From positions 29,148,501-29,212,500 of the forward strand of contig NC_065874.1 in assembly GCF_933775445.1 (NCBI RefSeq): DNA of 64,000 nucleotides. The letters run 5' to 3'. Below the pieces are notes generated by a model, which searched no databases, had not been told where the DNA came from, and was given only the letters and a program-made list of their open reading frames with translations. Position numbers and translations under genes: made by a program. The stretch is from Argentina anserina. Its lineage: Eukaryota > Streptophyta > Magnoliopsida > Rosales > Rosaceae. This document shows positions 1 through 10,979 of this stretch, one piece after another (position 1 is the stretch's first letter; the number at the start of each line of letters is the position of its first letter).

Positions 1-2105
1 CAACTCTTCTGAATTCAATAACTTTTATAGTTCAAATGGGATCGGTAGACAACTCACTGCGGCTTACTCTCCACAACAAAATGGAGTCGCAGAGAGAAGA
101 AACTGAACCTTAATGAACATGGTGCGGTGTATGTTGAGTGCAAAAGAGGCTCTAAAAGAATACTGGCCATAAACAGTAAATTGGGCAGTGCATGTGCTCA
201 ATAGGAGTCCCACTTCAACAATAAAAGACAAAACACATGAGGAAGAATGGAGTGGATTCAAGCCTTCAGTAGAGTATTTCAAAGTGTCTAGGTGCATAGG
301 GCATGTTCACATACCTGATGTCAAAAGAAAGAAGCTTGATGATAAGAGCTTCAAGTGTGTGTTCTTAGGAGTCAGTGAAGAATCCAAAGCCTTTCGGATG
401 TATGATCCAAAATCCAAGAAGATTGTCATAAGTCGAGATGTGGTTTTTGAAGAGGAAGAAAAATGGAGCTGGGGGAAATCAAGTAAAGAAGTTCTCTGTG
501 ATGTTCTTCAGTGGGGAGAAGAAGAAGAAGAAGAAGAAGAAGAAGAAGAAGAGAATGGAGCAACCATTTTAGACTCATCTTCACCAACTAATGATGTGAC
601 TAATCCAGTTCAAGGGAGGACAAGAAGGAAACCAGGATGGACAAAGGACTTTTTGAGCGGTGAAGGCTTGTCTCAATAGAACAGTGAAAGTTCTTTCGAG
701 GAAATGGAGAGAGAAGATGAGGTTGACCAACTAGATGTGGAGATGCAACAACTTGCTATGTTTGCTTCAAATGACCCCACAACTTTTGAAGAGGCTGCTA
801 AGAGTCCGATTTGGAGAAAAGCTATGGTCCAAGAAATACAAGCTATTGAGAGAATGGTACATGGGAATTGATTGAGTTGTCAAGAGAAGCAAAGAAGATA
901 GGTGTTAAATGGGTTTTCAAGACCAAGTTGAATGAGGTGGATAAATGCAAGGCCTGACCGGTAGCAAAGGGATACACACAACAAGCTGGTATTGACTACA
1001 CTGAGGTATTTGCCCTTGTAGCTCGTTGGGATACAATACGATTAATTCTTGCACTTGCAGCCAATCGAGGATGGAAAATATACCAACTTGATGTTAAAAG
1101 TACATTTTTGCATGGCGAAATCAATGAGGAGGTGTTTTTGGAACAACCACAGGGTTATGAGGTGAAGGGTGAAGAGAGCAAAGTATACAAATTGAAGAAA
1201 GCACTATATGGGCTTAAACAAGCCCCACGAGCCTAGTTCAATAAGATTGAATCTTATTTCATCAAGGAGGGGTTTGAAAGATGCTTGAGTGATCACACAC
1301 TTTTCACAAAGAACTGTGCAGGTGGAGGTATTCTAATAATCAGCTTGTATGTCGATGACTTTATTTTCACAGGAAACAATGAGCATATGTTTGAAAAGTT
1401 CAAAAGTTCGATGAAAGAAGAGTTTGATATGTCTCATCTTGGTTGCATTAAGTACTTTCTTGGAGTGGAGGTGGTGCAAAACTCTATTGGAATTTTCATA
1501 AGCCAAAAGAAGTATGTCAATGAGGTACTGGAAAGATTTGGAATGGAACGTCTTAATTCCGTGAAAAATCCTATTGTTCCTGGAAGTAGGCTTGCTAAGG
1601 ATGAAGGAGGCATTAAGGTTGATTCCACTACTTTCAAGCAAATGGTGGGCAACCTTATGTATTTAACTGCCACCAGGCCTAATCTAATGTATGTAGTGAA
1701 CTTGATAGCTCGTTTTATGGAGGTCCCAACGGTGTTGCATCAACAAGCATTGAAGAGAGTGTTTCGATACTTGAAGAGAACAACTGAGCTGGGAATACTC
1801 TACAAGAAAGGAGGAGAAGAGAGCTTGTTTGCCTATTCAGATAGTGACTATGCTGGTGACCTTGATGGTCGCAAAAGCACCTGCTATGTTTTTAAAATGA
1901 GCTCTGGAGCTGTAGCATGGAGTTCCAAAAAGCAACCAATTGTGTCACTTTCCACCACTGAAAGCGAAGTTCATTGTTGCTGCTGCATGTGCTTGTCAAA
2001 GTGTGTGGATGCAGCGAGTTCTTGGGAAGCTTGGCCTTAAGCAATGTAAGTGCAGTATATATTGTGACAATAACTCAGCCATTAAACTCTCGAAGAATCA
2101 TACAG
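1..2105 (+). mobile_element. Ty1/copia retrotransposon, decayed 3' part (integrase, RT, RNase H)
   Basis: The translated sequence gives, in order, the end of the integrase core (YSPQQNGVAERRN near 75-105), the integrase C-terminal part (188-680), reverse transcriptase with YGLKQAPRA (about 1208-1234) and YVDD (about 1348), and RNase H (SDSDYAGDLDGRKST near 1840-1880). It is dead: there are stops near 104 and 169, the region 680-1284 is broken into several frames, a TAG follows PRA at about 1234, and a frameshift near 1970 moves the RNase H end (CQSVWMQRVLGKLGLKQC) to another frame. Homology ends at about 2105 in SKNHTE, before any polypurine tract or LTR. The 5' part lies outside the window. 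Domain order IN-RT-RH identifies Ty1/copia. Confidence 0.93.
519..552 (+). repeat. (GAA)n microsatellite inside copia integrase/RT linker
   Basis: About eleven GAA units encode a run of glutamates in the hypervariable linker between integrase and reverse transcriptase of the decayed copia element. Confidence 0.9.
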
Positions 2106-2579
2106 AGTGCAGTTTAGGAAGATTCATACACAGTTACACACAGATAAGTTATACAAAAAAAGCAATAACTAAAATATGTATTAGTATCACTCTTGAACAA
2201 TGTAAAATTCTCCCAAGTGTCTTAAAAATTACTATAGCATAAATAAATAACATAGTTGAGGAAGACTCACATACACAGATAAGTTATACAAAAAAGCAAT
2301 AAACTAATCTCGTATTTGGTCACAGAAAACTATTGCCCACACGATTTTTCTAAATCCCCAATAAGAGAACTCGTCTATAATCAAAAATAAGATCCCAGAT
2401 AAAATTCTGATACACAACATCTTCAAGTCTAATGAGCAGGGCTGTATTCCATAATTACTTCCATGTACAGTAATAGGGATGCATGATCAAATATGCAATA
2501 CCAGATCATATGTTCCTAGAAAACATCAACCTATAGTAAAGATTATATAAAAAGTGGTAGCAAAAAATTGTAACTGAAC
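2106..2579. other. non-coding flank with a roughly 40-bp direct repeat
   Basis: This AT-rich stretch separates the copia remnant from the end of the F-box pseudogene. A motif containing ACACAGATAAGTTATACAAA followed by a short A run and GCAATAA occurs twice (about 2119-2167 and 2260-2301). No gene is seen. Confidence 0.6.
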
Positions 2580-5104
2580 TTATACTTTGAAGTACCTTTT
2601 CACCTCCTCCCCTTTAGAAACATCATGGAGTGAAACAAAGGATGGACAGTAAGCAAGTTGAATCAATGGCAATGTAGTTGAAGTAATTCTAGTTTCCCTG
2701 AAACTCTTTGTTTCTTGATTATAACAAACTACAAGTTGGGGATCATCATCGTTCAACAACAGGATTCCCCATTACTCAAAAGCATAATAGGTTCATAACA
2801 AACAAAACTGAGCTTCATCGGAAAGATGTTATCAATGACAATACTTCTGGTCCAAGACTCTTGGATACCGTAATCCTTCATAATCCATATGTCAAATCTG
2901 CTAGAATCATCAGCAAAAACAGATAAAATGAGACAATCTCTTAACACTCCCAACTTCAAGCTATCAGTATACTGCTTCTGTATCAGTCCAAAGTTGCCGG
3001 GTGGGGGTATTTGTTGAAACTTTTCTCTTTCAAAGTCGCAAGAATGTATAAATTCACTGCTCCTGCCCCAAAAGGAAACCCAATGAAGAGCTCCATGCAA
3101 AATAGCATCAAATGGAACCTTGAGACTACTTCCATAGTTGGGAACAATTCCAATCTTTCTCCAATCTCTGGTCCCTAATGTGTATATCTCAGCCCAACGG
3201 TAGCCATTGCAGGAGCTCGATGAAGTCTCATTACCAATTCTCGGAGTAAACACAGGACTAGACATTCGCAATAACTTGCACTGATTACTCTTGATGCTGA
3301 AACCAAGTCCAATAAAACCATGGCATTGTCCCCCATATGGAATGGTAATAAACTCACCCAAAATGGGATTGCACACATAGCAGCAACCATCTCTTTTGGG
3401 TCCAGACAAACAAATTAAACCATTGCATGAATTCCACAACTTAATTGTAGAACTTGGTAGACTATTATCTGGAGAAAATTTTATTTTCTCAAGCCACAAA
3501 TCAGAAGAGTTAGAACGAGGACTTTTGTCTATCTGGTTGAAATCAAGTTCCCTTGAAGGCCCTTCAGGGGAATATGTATGGATCAAGATCCCAATGGGTG
3601 ATCTTTTATGGTGGAGATAAGAAAACGAGAGCCAGACATTAACACATGCCATGCTTTGCAAACGTACATGCAGTTAAAGAGGGACTTGACTGGGAGCCTT
3701 GAGAGAATATCTATGACAGTTGCCTGTGAAAGTTGACGAAACTTGCAAGGACCTTTGGTATATGCTTCTTCTCCTTGCTCATTTTTTCTGGTGGAGATTA
3801 TATTCCCAACTCTTTGCCTTAAATTCACAGGGCACTCTGCTATTTGCTTGGCCTCCCGCACATCAGTTACCTTGGCAAGCCACTCAGCCAGAGCTGTACA
3901 CTCAACTTCCCAAAACTCCTTTACCTCAGTAAACCTCTTATGCAATGCTACTCTCTGAGCCTCCCACACCTCCTTTTCCTTAGTATGTGTTTCAATCAGT
4001 GCTAATCTCTCAAATTTCCACAGCTCCTTTGCCTTAAAATTCATCTCAGTCAGTCCTTTCCTCTCAGATTCCCACACCTCCTTTGCCTTTGTATGCATCT
4101 CAACCAGTCCTTTCCTCTCAGCGTCCTAAGCCTCCTTCGCCTTAGTAAGCCTATCAGCTAGTGCTATCTTCTCAGCATACCAGCCCTCCTTTGCCTTGGT
4201 AAGCTTTTCGGCCAGTGATATCCTTTCGGTCTCCAACACATTCTTCCCTGATTCCAAGTCTTTTTTTGCCCCCTTTAGCTCTGCTCCAATGGTGTTCAAC
4301 TTCACCAAAGCCACATCGCGCTCCTCCAAAGCTTGATTGTACTCTCTATTCAAGCTCTCGTGCTCTTTGGTCATTACATCAATCCTCGACTCAATTTGTT
4401 GCACAGTAGTACTCGCGTTAGAGGCAACCTGCATGAAGAAATCAACACCATCCAAAAGTATATGAATCTTGATTCTTAAACATCAATAGGTAGTATCAAA
4501 AGAGATACAACCAACAACCAAGTCAAATACCTGATCAAGTTCTTCCTTTAGATCCTCAATTTGACCTTCACTCCGAGCAAGATCTTTCCTAGCATGTTTC
4601 AATTGAAATTCATAGCTTAACAAAGTTTTCTGCTGTTCTAAGACTACAGTTTTAGGCTCTTTATTTTGAGCTTCACTATTCTCAGGCTCTTGGTTAACCA
4701 CATTCTTTTGGTTTTCGTTCTGCCCAAGTTCTTTCGCAAGCTCTCTGTTTCGAGCTTCACTTTGCGCAAGCTCTTCCCTGAGATCTTTATTCTCTTGTTC
4801 AGCTTTTAACAGATCTGTGTGCAGCTCTGAGATCAACTTCTCAACATTGTCACCTAGTTCCCGTATACATTGATAAAATTTACCTATGCAACAACATAAC
4901 CTCAAATTAAGAATTATCAACTAAGCTGGAAAATAAATAAAAACGAAGAGAGGAAGATCAAACAAAGAAAAAACAATATTCACATGCCTCCTGTTCATAG
5001 CCTGGAGATATATCACTTTAGGTACACAGTAAAAGTTCAATCAGAAATTGTTATTACAAGAGAAACTCTGACTTACCAGAATCGGGTTGTCCTGAAGCAA
5101 ACAT
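2580..5104 (-). pseudogene. F-box/FBA protein with long N-terminal coiled coil, broken (gene A)
   Basis: Reconstructed minus-strand exons: 5104-5077 (ATG at 5104, ends phase 1 before GTAAGT), 4883-4531, and 4428 down to the stop at 2580. The product would start MFASGQPDSG and run into a coiled coil (LGDNVEKL... REELAQSEARNREL). Seven 18-residue repeats follow (3856-4233), then an F-box (LSRLPVKSLFNCMYVCKAWH, about 3620-3700) and an F-box-associated domain (SCNGLICLSGPKRDGCCYVC). F-box proteins are normally substrate adaptors of SCF ubiquitin ligases. Three lesions make it a pseudogene: TAG at 4126-4128 where the other repeats have Trp (TGG); a one-base frameshift near 3620 just after the F-box; and a one-base frameshift near 2766, after which the old frame continues as LLLNDDDPQLVVCYNQETKS to a TAA at 2580-2582. 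A non-coding first exon is likely upstream (acceptor just before 5110). Confidence 0.82.
3856..4233 (-). repeat. 54-bp tandem repeat encoding 18-aa coiled-coil units
   Basis: Seven units of exactly 54 bp read on the minus strand. Each has the pattern x-x-E-R/K-x-x-L-x-E-x-x-T-K-x-K-E-x-W, for example ESERKGLTEMNFKAKELW. Units 1 and 3-6 end in Trp, unit 2 ends in a stop (TAG, 4126-4128), and unit 7 is degenerate. The period keeps a charged helical pattern with a Trp every 18 residues. Confidence 0.85.
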
Positions 5105-6370
5105 TGCAACCCTGAAAGGGATGAACGGAAGAAGATTCAAAATCAGTCCAAACTCTTCATATAAACTAAACAAGGCAAAACGGTATAGCAGAGACACAGA
5201 TAATGAGATAAAGAGAATGACTTTTACAAATTTGAGCTTGTAGGATTCAATAACAAGACCACCATTTCTAGTTTTCTGACTTTAATATGTCAAAAGAACA
5301 CAAAATTCCACTTTCCAATTAGTTTTTTGTAGCAAAAGAAACTGCAAAAACTACCGAATGAATATGGGGTTTCATGAACTACTCACCAGACAAAACAAAG
5401 ACAAAGATCCCAACTTGAGCGATCTTCAAAACATGGGTTTCAAGGTCTGAACCTTCAATCACCCAAAAAGAAAGGTCTGAATTTTCGGTTCTTCAGAACA
5501 GGGGGTTGAGTTGGGTGAGAGTGATGGAAGCTAGAAACATACATTTGAAGTTGGGATTGTGATGATTAGCTGTTTGGTCTTCCCTCTAATGCTTCGCGAG
5601 ACAAAAGAGTGTCCTTTCCTTTGTTTTTATGGGCATTGATGCAGTTGAAACCAGGTACTAACTCTTGGCTTCAGAGTTTCATTCAATGTGCTTTTAGAAC
5701 CTCTGCTGATTCCATAGGAAAAGTAGTTCATTTATTTATGGCCTGGAAATTTCATTTCTTTTTTGTTTTTGTTCGTCTAGACCCTTGAGCCAGCAAATTC
5801 AATACAGAGTTTGCAGAGACGTCACAAAATTGTGATACTTTGACAACTCACATTACTCTGCACTCCTGCAGTGCACCCATCCAACCCTCACTTAATCAAA
5901 CAAATAAATACATTATTTATTCTTGAAAATTCAAATTTTCATTTATTAATCAAAAATTAAATTAATCTTTCTATACAACATCTTACTTTTAGCCTTTAGG
6001 AGCTTGTATCCAATGACATTTATATGAATTAAGGTTATCTCCCACAATTGGTTTAAGGTGCTAGTGTGCTACAAATGCTAGAATGTAGCACAAATGTTCT
6101 CCAACAATAGGGATAGTGTGCATGTGTGCTACAAGTAATGGACTCAATGTATGTGCAACTGTATCAATGTATGTGCATCAGTATTATGATTAGACGTATG
6201 TATCAACTATCAAGATACGAATCAAATTTCTTTTATGGTCTCATAGAATTACCAGTTTACCGCCATAAAATAAAGTGTACCATCTCAAGAAAATGAAAAC
6301 AGAAAAATGAAAACACAAATTTACTCAGGACTTTTTTCTTTGCTTTGCTAGGAATTTCTTTACTCGATCC
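5105..6370. other. 5' region of gene A and AT-rich intergenic DNA
   Basis: On the minus strand this contains the probable 5' UTR, a UTR intron and the promoter side of gene A; a splice acceptor (CCCTTTCAG) lies just upstream of its ATG. From about 5700 to 6370 the DNA is AT-rich and no coding sequence is recognised. It ends at the TTA target duplication of the Harbinger element. Confidence 0.6.
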
Positions 6371-6589
6371 TTAGAGCATCCGCACCCATAAATTGCATTT
6401 GCTCAAGCAAATGGTAGGGCCAGAAGCAAATTTTGCTTCAAGCAAATCGATTTCATATTTTGCTCAAGCAAATCGATTTTTTCACACACCCATTTACAAT
6501 TTGCTTGAGCAATTCAATTTTGTCTTGTTGTGAAATAATTAATTTTTTTTACCAAATATATTTACAACCAATAATAATGTGCCACGTGT

Positions 6590-6790
6590 CATTATCGACT
6601 CGATATTATTCAAAATTTCCGATAAGATTTTCGACTAATAGACAATTGACAGGTGTCACTGCCACGTGTCATTGTCGCTAAAATAATTGTAGCAGATTTC
6701 CGATAAGATTTTCGACTAGTAGAGAATTGACACGTGTCACTGTCAACAAAATAATTGGACCAAATTTCTGATAAGATTTTCGACCAATTT
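6590..6790 (+). promoter_or_regulatory. three imperfect ~80-bp repeats and TATA box upstream of Harbinger transposase
   Basis: The unit TTCCGATAAGATTTTCGACTA followed by AATTGACACGTGTCACTGTC occurs nearly three times (about 6615-6690, 6695-6760, 6765-6790), each with a CACGTG-type or CACGTGTCA core. A TATA-like CTATAAAAAC lies at about 6791-6800, some 75 bp before the transposase ATG. This looks like the element's own promoter. Confidence 0.65.
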
Positions 6791-6872
6791 GCTATAAAAA
6801 CGTCTAATATCACTCATTATAACTCATCCTTCAATCTAAACACTTAGCAACATTTCCTTGTTCATCACTCTG

Positions 6873-8234
6873 ATGAATCCTTTCAGCTTCCACAATTTTT
6901 TCAGGCGGAGACAACATCAACAAGAAGAGGATGACGATATGGAGCAATCATTCGTGAATCAGGTGGTCATGGCGGAAGCACAACACGATGATGAATCAAC
7001 ACGACCAAGCGGTTCACGTCGCGGTAAAAAACCGAATAAGCCACGTCAAAGGCTATCTAGGGGACACAATCTCATGGAAGATTACTTCATCAAACGTCCA
7101 ATTTTCGACGCTCAAGACTTTCGTCGGAGGTACATGATGAGCAGAGACCGATTCAACATTATCATGACGGACCTCTGCAACCACGACATGTCTTGGCATC
7201 AAAGAGAAGACGCCACTGGTTTGCTAGGGCTACTTCCCCAACAAAAGATGACCGGGGCTCTACGAATGCTAGCGTACGGGTCAGCCGCAGATCAGTGTAC
7301 TGAAATTACAAGGATGGGGGAATCGACTACCCTGAAATGTATGAAGGAGTTTTGCAGCCAAGTTGTTCATCTCTATGGTCCAAGATACCTCCGCAGTCCA
7401 ACACCGGCAGACCTCACGCGACTATTAGCTAAAGCAGAACGCCGAGGTTTTTCAGGTATGATTGGAAGCATCGACTGCATGCATTGGGAGTGGAAGAACT
7501 GCCCAACTGCCTATCAAGGGGCATACTCGGGCCGAAAGGGTCGCCCAAAGGTTATCCTAGAGGCAGTGGCCTCGTATGATACGTGGATATGGCACAGTTT
7601 TTTTGGCTGTCCTGGAGCTAAAAATGACATTAATGTGCTCCACCTATCGAATGTGTTCTCAGAGATCCTTGCCGGAAGAGGCCCAACTGTCGTCTACGAA
7701 GTCCACGGACAGAGGTACACCACAGCTTATTATCTGGCTGACGGAATATATCCAAGGTACTCTACATTTGTCAAAACAATTTCCAATCCCCAGACGCCGC
7801 AAGATAAGCTCTTCGCAAAGAAACAAGAGGCATACCGAAAAGATGTGGAGAGGGCATTTGGCATCTTGCAATCTCGATGGGCAATTATACGTCATAGTTG
7901 TACATTTCACCACAAATCGGTAATGACTACCATCATGTTAGCTTGCATTACATTGCATAACATGATTGTTGAGGAAGAGTATGTGGATGATGAGGATGAT
8001 GATGAGGAAGAAGAAGAAGACTTGCAAAACCCATCGAGGGCTTTCCGGGTTTATGATGGGCCGGTGAATGCACAAGGGAATCGAGTTCTTTTTGAGCCAA
8101 TCAGTAGAGATGGAGCTAATATACAACGGTTTCACGACCGTGTTGCCGATCTCGAATCCGCTTACATCCATCGAGAGCTCCAGAAAGACTTGGTGAAACA
8201 CATTTGGAGAGTGGAAACCGGTGAAATACTTTAA
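6873..8234 (+). CDS. PIF/Harbinger transposase (DDE_Tnp_4 family), intact
   Basis: 453 aa; the first ATG of the frame is at 6873 (the 15 nt before it begin with TTG). The N-terminus is charged (RRRQHQQEEDDD, then a basic RRGKKPNKPRQR), followed by MEDYFIKRPIFDAQDFRRRY, the usual start of plant PIF transposases. The catalytic triad is visible: D201 in GSIDCMHWEWKNCP, D252 in GAKNDINVL and E326 in KDVERAFGILQSRW. The C-terminus is acidic. The enzyme cuts and pastes the element and in this superfamily needs the Myb-like partner encoded by the convergent gene at 8430-9658. No stop or frameshift is seen. Domesticated ALP1-type proteins are related, but the TIRs and target duplication show this is a true transposon gene. 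Confidence 0.95.
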   Translation: MNPFSFHNFFRRRQHQQEEDDDMEQSFVNQVVMAEAQHDDESTRPSGSRRGKKPNKPRQRLSRGHNLMEDYFIKRPIFDAQDFRRRYMMSRDRFNIIMTDLCNHDMSWHQREDATGLLGLLPQQKMTGALRMLAYGSAADQCTEITRMGESTTLKCMKEFCSQVVHLYGPRYLRSPTPADLTRLLAKAERRGFSGMIGSIDCMHWEWKNCPTAYQGAYSGRKGRPKVILEAVASYDTWIWHSFFGCPGAKNDINVLHLSNVFSEILAGRGPTVVYEVHGQRYTTAYYLADGIYPRYSTFVKTISNPQTPQDKLFAKKQEAYRKDVERAFGILQSRWAIIRHSCTFHHKSVMTTIMLACITLHNMIVEEEYVDDEDDDEEEEEDLQNPSRAFRVYDGPVNAQGNRVLFEPISRDGANIQRFHDRVADLESAYIHRELQKDLVKHIWRVETGEIL

Positions 8235-8429
8235 ATATGTTTTATTGTGTGTTTTCATGATGTTTGTGTTTAATTATTAAGCTTGTGTTTAATTTCAGTA
8301 TGTGTTTTAATTTAATGTGTATTTCAATTTCAACTTAATAAATAAATTGCATTTTATTTCTCGAAAAATTTAAATTACATAAAATGACGAGCCAAGCCCA
8401 GATTTATTCTTAGTACAATACTATAACTA

Positions 8430-9658
8430 CTATGGAAAAAGCACGCGATTTGGGTGATAACAATCCGAATATGTTTCATCGGTAGGTTGATCTTGACTAG
8501 CTTCTCCTTCATTAAGGATTGCTAGTTTCCTCTTGGTAAAATACCTTTTCGAGATTGGGGTCATAGCCTCCAAATCCATTGTCATGATCCTTGTGTCATT
8601 CTCTTGTTTCTTCAATCGTAACTCTTCTTCCGCCCTTGCTTCTTTTCGCTTTTGAATGTCTATGTACTCCGCATAATAATTAAGCTCGCTTTCATTATGG
8701 GCTAGCCTCTTGGTATGCCATGATGCTTGGTCACTTGCAATGGTATGCAAAACCTCCACCCGTTGCTCAATAGGAGTCTTACCCTGTTTCTTTTGGCGCC
8801 TAGCTTCCTTTGCCGCCTCGGTTCCCATTGGTCTAGGTGGACTCGATGGAGCTGCCGTGTTGTTTTGAGGTGTCTCATTCAATTGGTCGTCATCCAAATT
8901 GATGGTTGGAGATGATTCAGTTGCGGAAGGAGTACCGTGGTAACTACTTGCATATGGAGATGGAGTAGTAGGTAGCACCGCAACGAAAGATGGATGATCT
9001 TTAACCACTTCCCAACATTCAAAGTGTGTAAACTTTTTCTTCTTGGCATTATAGTAACATGATTGAGCTTGTCGTTCCTGATGTAAAAAACTTATATTAG
9101 GTATTTATTTAATTACATAATTTAAATAAATTAGATAAAATAAATAATGTAACAAATTAGATATATTAAAACAAATAATGTAAACAATGCTACATATTTA
9201 AACAAATTAAATAAAACAAATAATGTAAATAAAATTAGATATATTAAAATAATTAAATATGTAAACAATGCTACATATTTAAACAAATTAGATATAAATT
9301 ACATAATTTAATTCATATAATCAAATAAAAATTATAATATATGATAACACAATGTACTTACTTCGTCCATTAGCGAAGTGCCGCTAGCTATACGTTGTCG
9401 TGATGCCGCCAAACATTCGCCCCATTTTTGCAAGAGTAGCTTGAACTTGTTGTAGTGAGAAACGAGCGCGATTCGGGTCCTTGGCTCCTTCGGAGGTTTC
9501 TCACCCGGTGCTAGCACCCAATTTTGCATATAATCGCCATGAATTGTTTCCCACAATTTGTCCCTCTTTTGTTTGTTACCGTCATATTCATCAATGCTAT
9601 GATGGACAAAAGAAATGCACATTTGTAAATCTTCGGAAGGAAGCCAATGGGTGCCCAT
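8430..9658 (-). CDS. PIF/Harbinger Myb/SANT-like accessory protein (ORF2), two exons
   Basis: Exon 1 is 9658-9362 (ATG at 9658; MGTHWLPSEDLQMCISFVHH) and ends before GTAAGTAC; exon 2 is 9077-8430 after an ACATCAG acceptor, joined in frame as MDE|ERQAQSCYYNAKKKK. The N-terminal half is the trihelix-like Myb/SANT region found in plant Harbinger ORF2 (WETIHGDYMQNW, ALVSHYNKFKLLLQKWGECLAA). The C-terminal half has the conserved PMGTEAAKEARRQKK motif and a charged helix (KRKEARAEEELRLKKQE), as in the NAM-associated C-terminal family. In this superfamily the protein aids nuclear import and binding of the transposase to DNA. A TATA-like CTATAAATA lies on the minus strand near 9765. The frame is intact across both exons. 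Confidence 0.88.
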
Positions 9659-10239
9659 TGTTTTGGAAAAAAATGCTAAACGAAAAGAGAGAGGAGATGG
9701 AGGAAGATGTGAAATTTGTTGTGCACAAATTAGTGTGAGTTCATAATAAATTGAAGTAGTATTTATAGGCAATTTTTTGGGAGAATTTTGAAATTTTGGG
9801 GATTTTTTTACAATTTTTTGGGTTTATTTCCGTTATGATCAAATAGTAGACGTTGCCAATTAATTCTGGCCGTTGGATCGAAATTTCTGATTCAAAATGG
9901 AAGGCCCAGATCAATTGGACCGTTGGCCAATCAGCTTGACACGTGGCAGCCATTCATTGGCTCGCTGTTTTTTTTTTGGCGCGTAAAAAAATTCGCCCAT
10001 GCCTAACGTCACCCACGGGCGGTGGGCTCCGCCAGGCGATCGAGCAAACGCCGGAGCAAAATTTGCTCGAGCGATCGGACGAGCACCGTGGCTGGGTTGA
10101 CTGGGCGAGCAGCTCCCCTCCTCCTGCTCGCCGGTGCGAGCCTCCCCTTCTCCTGCTCGAGCTCCTCCGGCTGGTCCCTCCTCCTGCTCGAGCACGCCGG
10201 CATATTTGCTCGCCGGTGCGGATGCTCTTATACTGCGCG

Positions 10240-10710
10240 CATATCAACAACTATCTCGCTTGCTCTTTGTTTTATTCTGCTCAAGTTTCTCCTTGAGATC
10301 TTTAATCTGATCATCCCGCCTCTTCAGATTTCTCCAGCCTTTTTCTTCGAGCTTCACTATCCTGGAACCTACACCAAAGATTTCTCCTTTGCCTTTCAGA
10401 TTGATTGAAGTTTTCTTTCAGCTCATTTATCCACAACCCAAGTGTCACACGTTGGCTACTTATATTCCCGTGCAATAGTTCTAAGAAACAACATGACATC
10501 AAAACACGACTAAAGTAAGAAAACTGGCCAGGATCGGGAACAATCTTCTCCCATGCAACCAATGCAATATGAATTGGCTCCATGCAAACACAAATCAAGA
10601 AAAAGAAAAGAAATTTGCAACATTAATTAGTTTTAATTAATATAACTTCAGTGATGAGAAAACACAGACTCACCAAGAATCCTGTCAAGATTGTAAGTAT
10701 TCCTGCAATC
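10240..10710 (-). pseudogene. decayed coiled-coil exons related to the cluster (gene B remnant)
   Basis: On the minus strand a helical, charged segment reads LGLWINELKENFNQSERQ, then CRFQDSEARRKRLEKSEEA (10470-10310), and continues after a one-base shift as RRDDQIKDLKEKLEQNKTK until about 10240, ten bases from the Harbinger insertion. Upstream, AG|GAATACTTAC...GATTCTTG|GTGAG (about 10704-10671) resembles the short first coding exon of gene A in size, sequence ending and splice phase but has no ATG. I read this as a decayed copy of the N-terminal module seen in genes A, C, D and E. Function is lost or unknown. Confidence 0.45.
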
Positions 10711-10808
10711 CATAGGGTAAACTAGTTTTAACTAAGCACATAATATTTTTTGTTTTTTCTATTTTACGTACCAAAACAGTAAAACAAGTTTAAAGTTTGG
10801 TCATTATA

Positions 10809-10979
10809 TTATCCATGGATGGGGAAGTCCGACCTTCGGTCGAGGGGAGAGGGGGAGCGTCTGAGAAGAGGAGGAGGGCTTCTGCTTCTGCTTCTCTCCG
10901 GAGATGATGATCTTCGATTTCGATAGGAGCGGCTGGGAGAGTAGTTAGGGGTCCGAGATCGATCGCGGAAGAAGGCCAT
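10809..10979 (-). CDS. small RS-rich ORF, 56 aa, unassigned
   Basis: ATG at 10979, stop TAA at 10809. The peptide is Arg/Ser/Pro rich (RDRSRTPNYSPSRSYRNRR, SSSPERSRSRSPPPLLRRSP), like the RS tails or N-termini of SR splicing factors. A TATA-like TTATATATAAG lies about 100 bp upstream on the minus strand (near 11080). No RRM is encoded nearby. It could be a first exon whose downstream exons have been replaced or lost, a small orphan gene, or part of the gene B remnant just downstream. The frame is open but too short for certainty. Confidence 0.4.
   Translation of the reverse strand: MAFFRDRSRTPNYSPSRSYRNRRSSSPERSRSRSPPPLLRRSPSPLDRRSDFPIHG

Larger units (their letters stand above)
6374..10227 (+). 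mobile_element. complete PIF/Harbinger DNA transposon with TIRs and TTA target duplication
   Basis: The left end GAGCATCCGCACC (6374-6386) is matched in inverted orientation by GGTGCGGATGCTC (10215-10227), and both ends are flanked by TTA (6371-6373 and 10228-10230), the 3-bp target duplication typical of PIF/Harbinger. Inside are the two expected genes, convergently transcribed: a DDE transposase (6873-8234, plus) and a Myb/SANT-like protein (8430-9658, minus, one intron). Subterminal DNA carries many copies of TTGCT-CAAGCAA-type short palindromes on the left (6400-6520) and GCTCGAGC/GAGCGATCGGACGAGC-type motifs on the right (10040-10200). At 3854 bp with both ORFs open it looks full length and possibly still competent. 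Confidence 0.95.

Noticed and set aside
9943..10408. Several overlapping ORFs on both strands at the right end of the Harbinger element
   Set aside because: GC-rich terminal region of the transposon, repetitive GCTCGAGC motifs; no domain.
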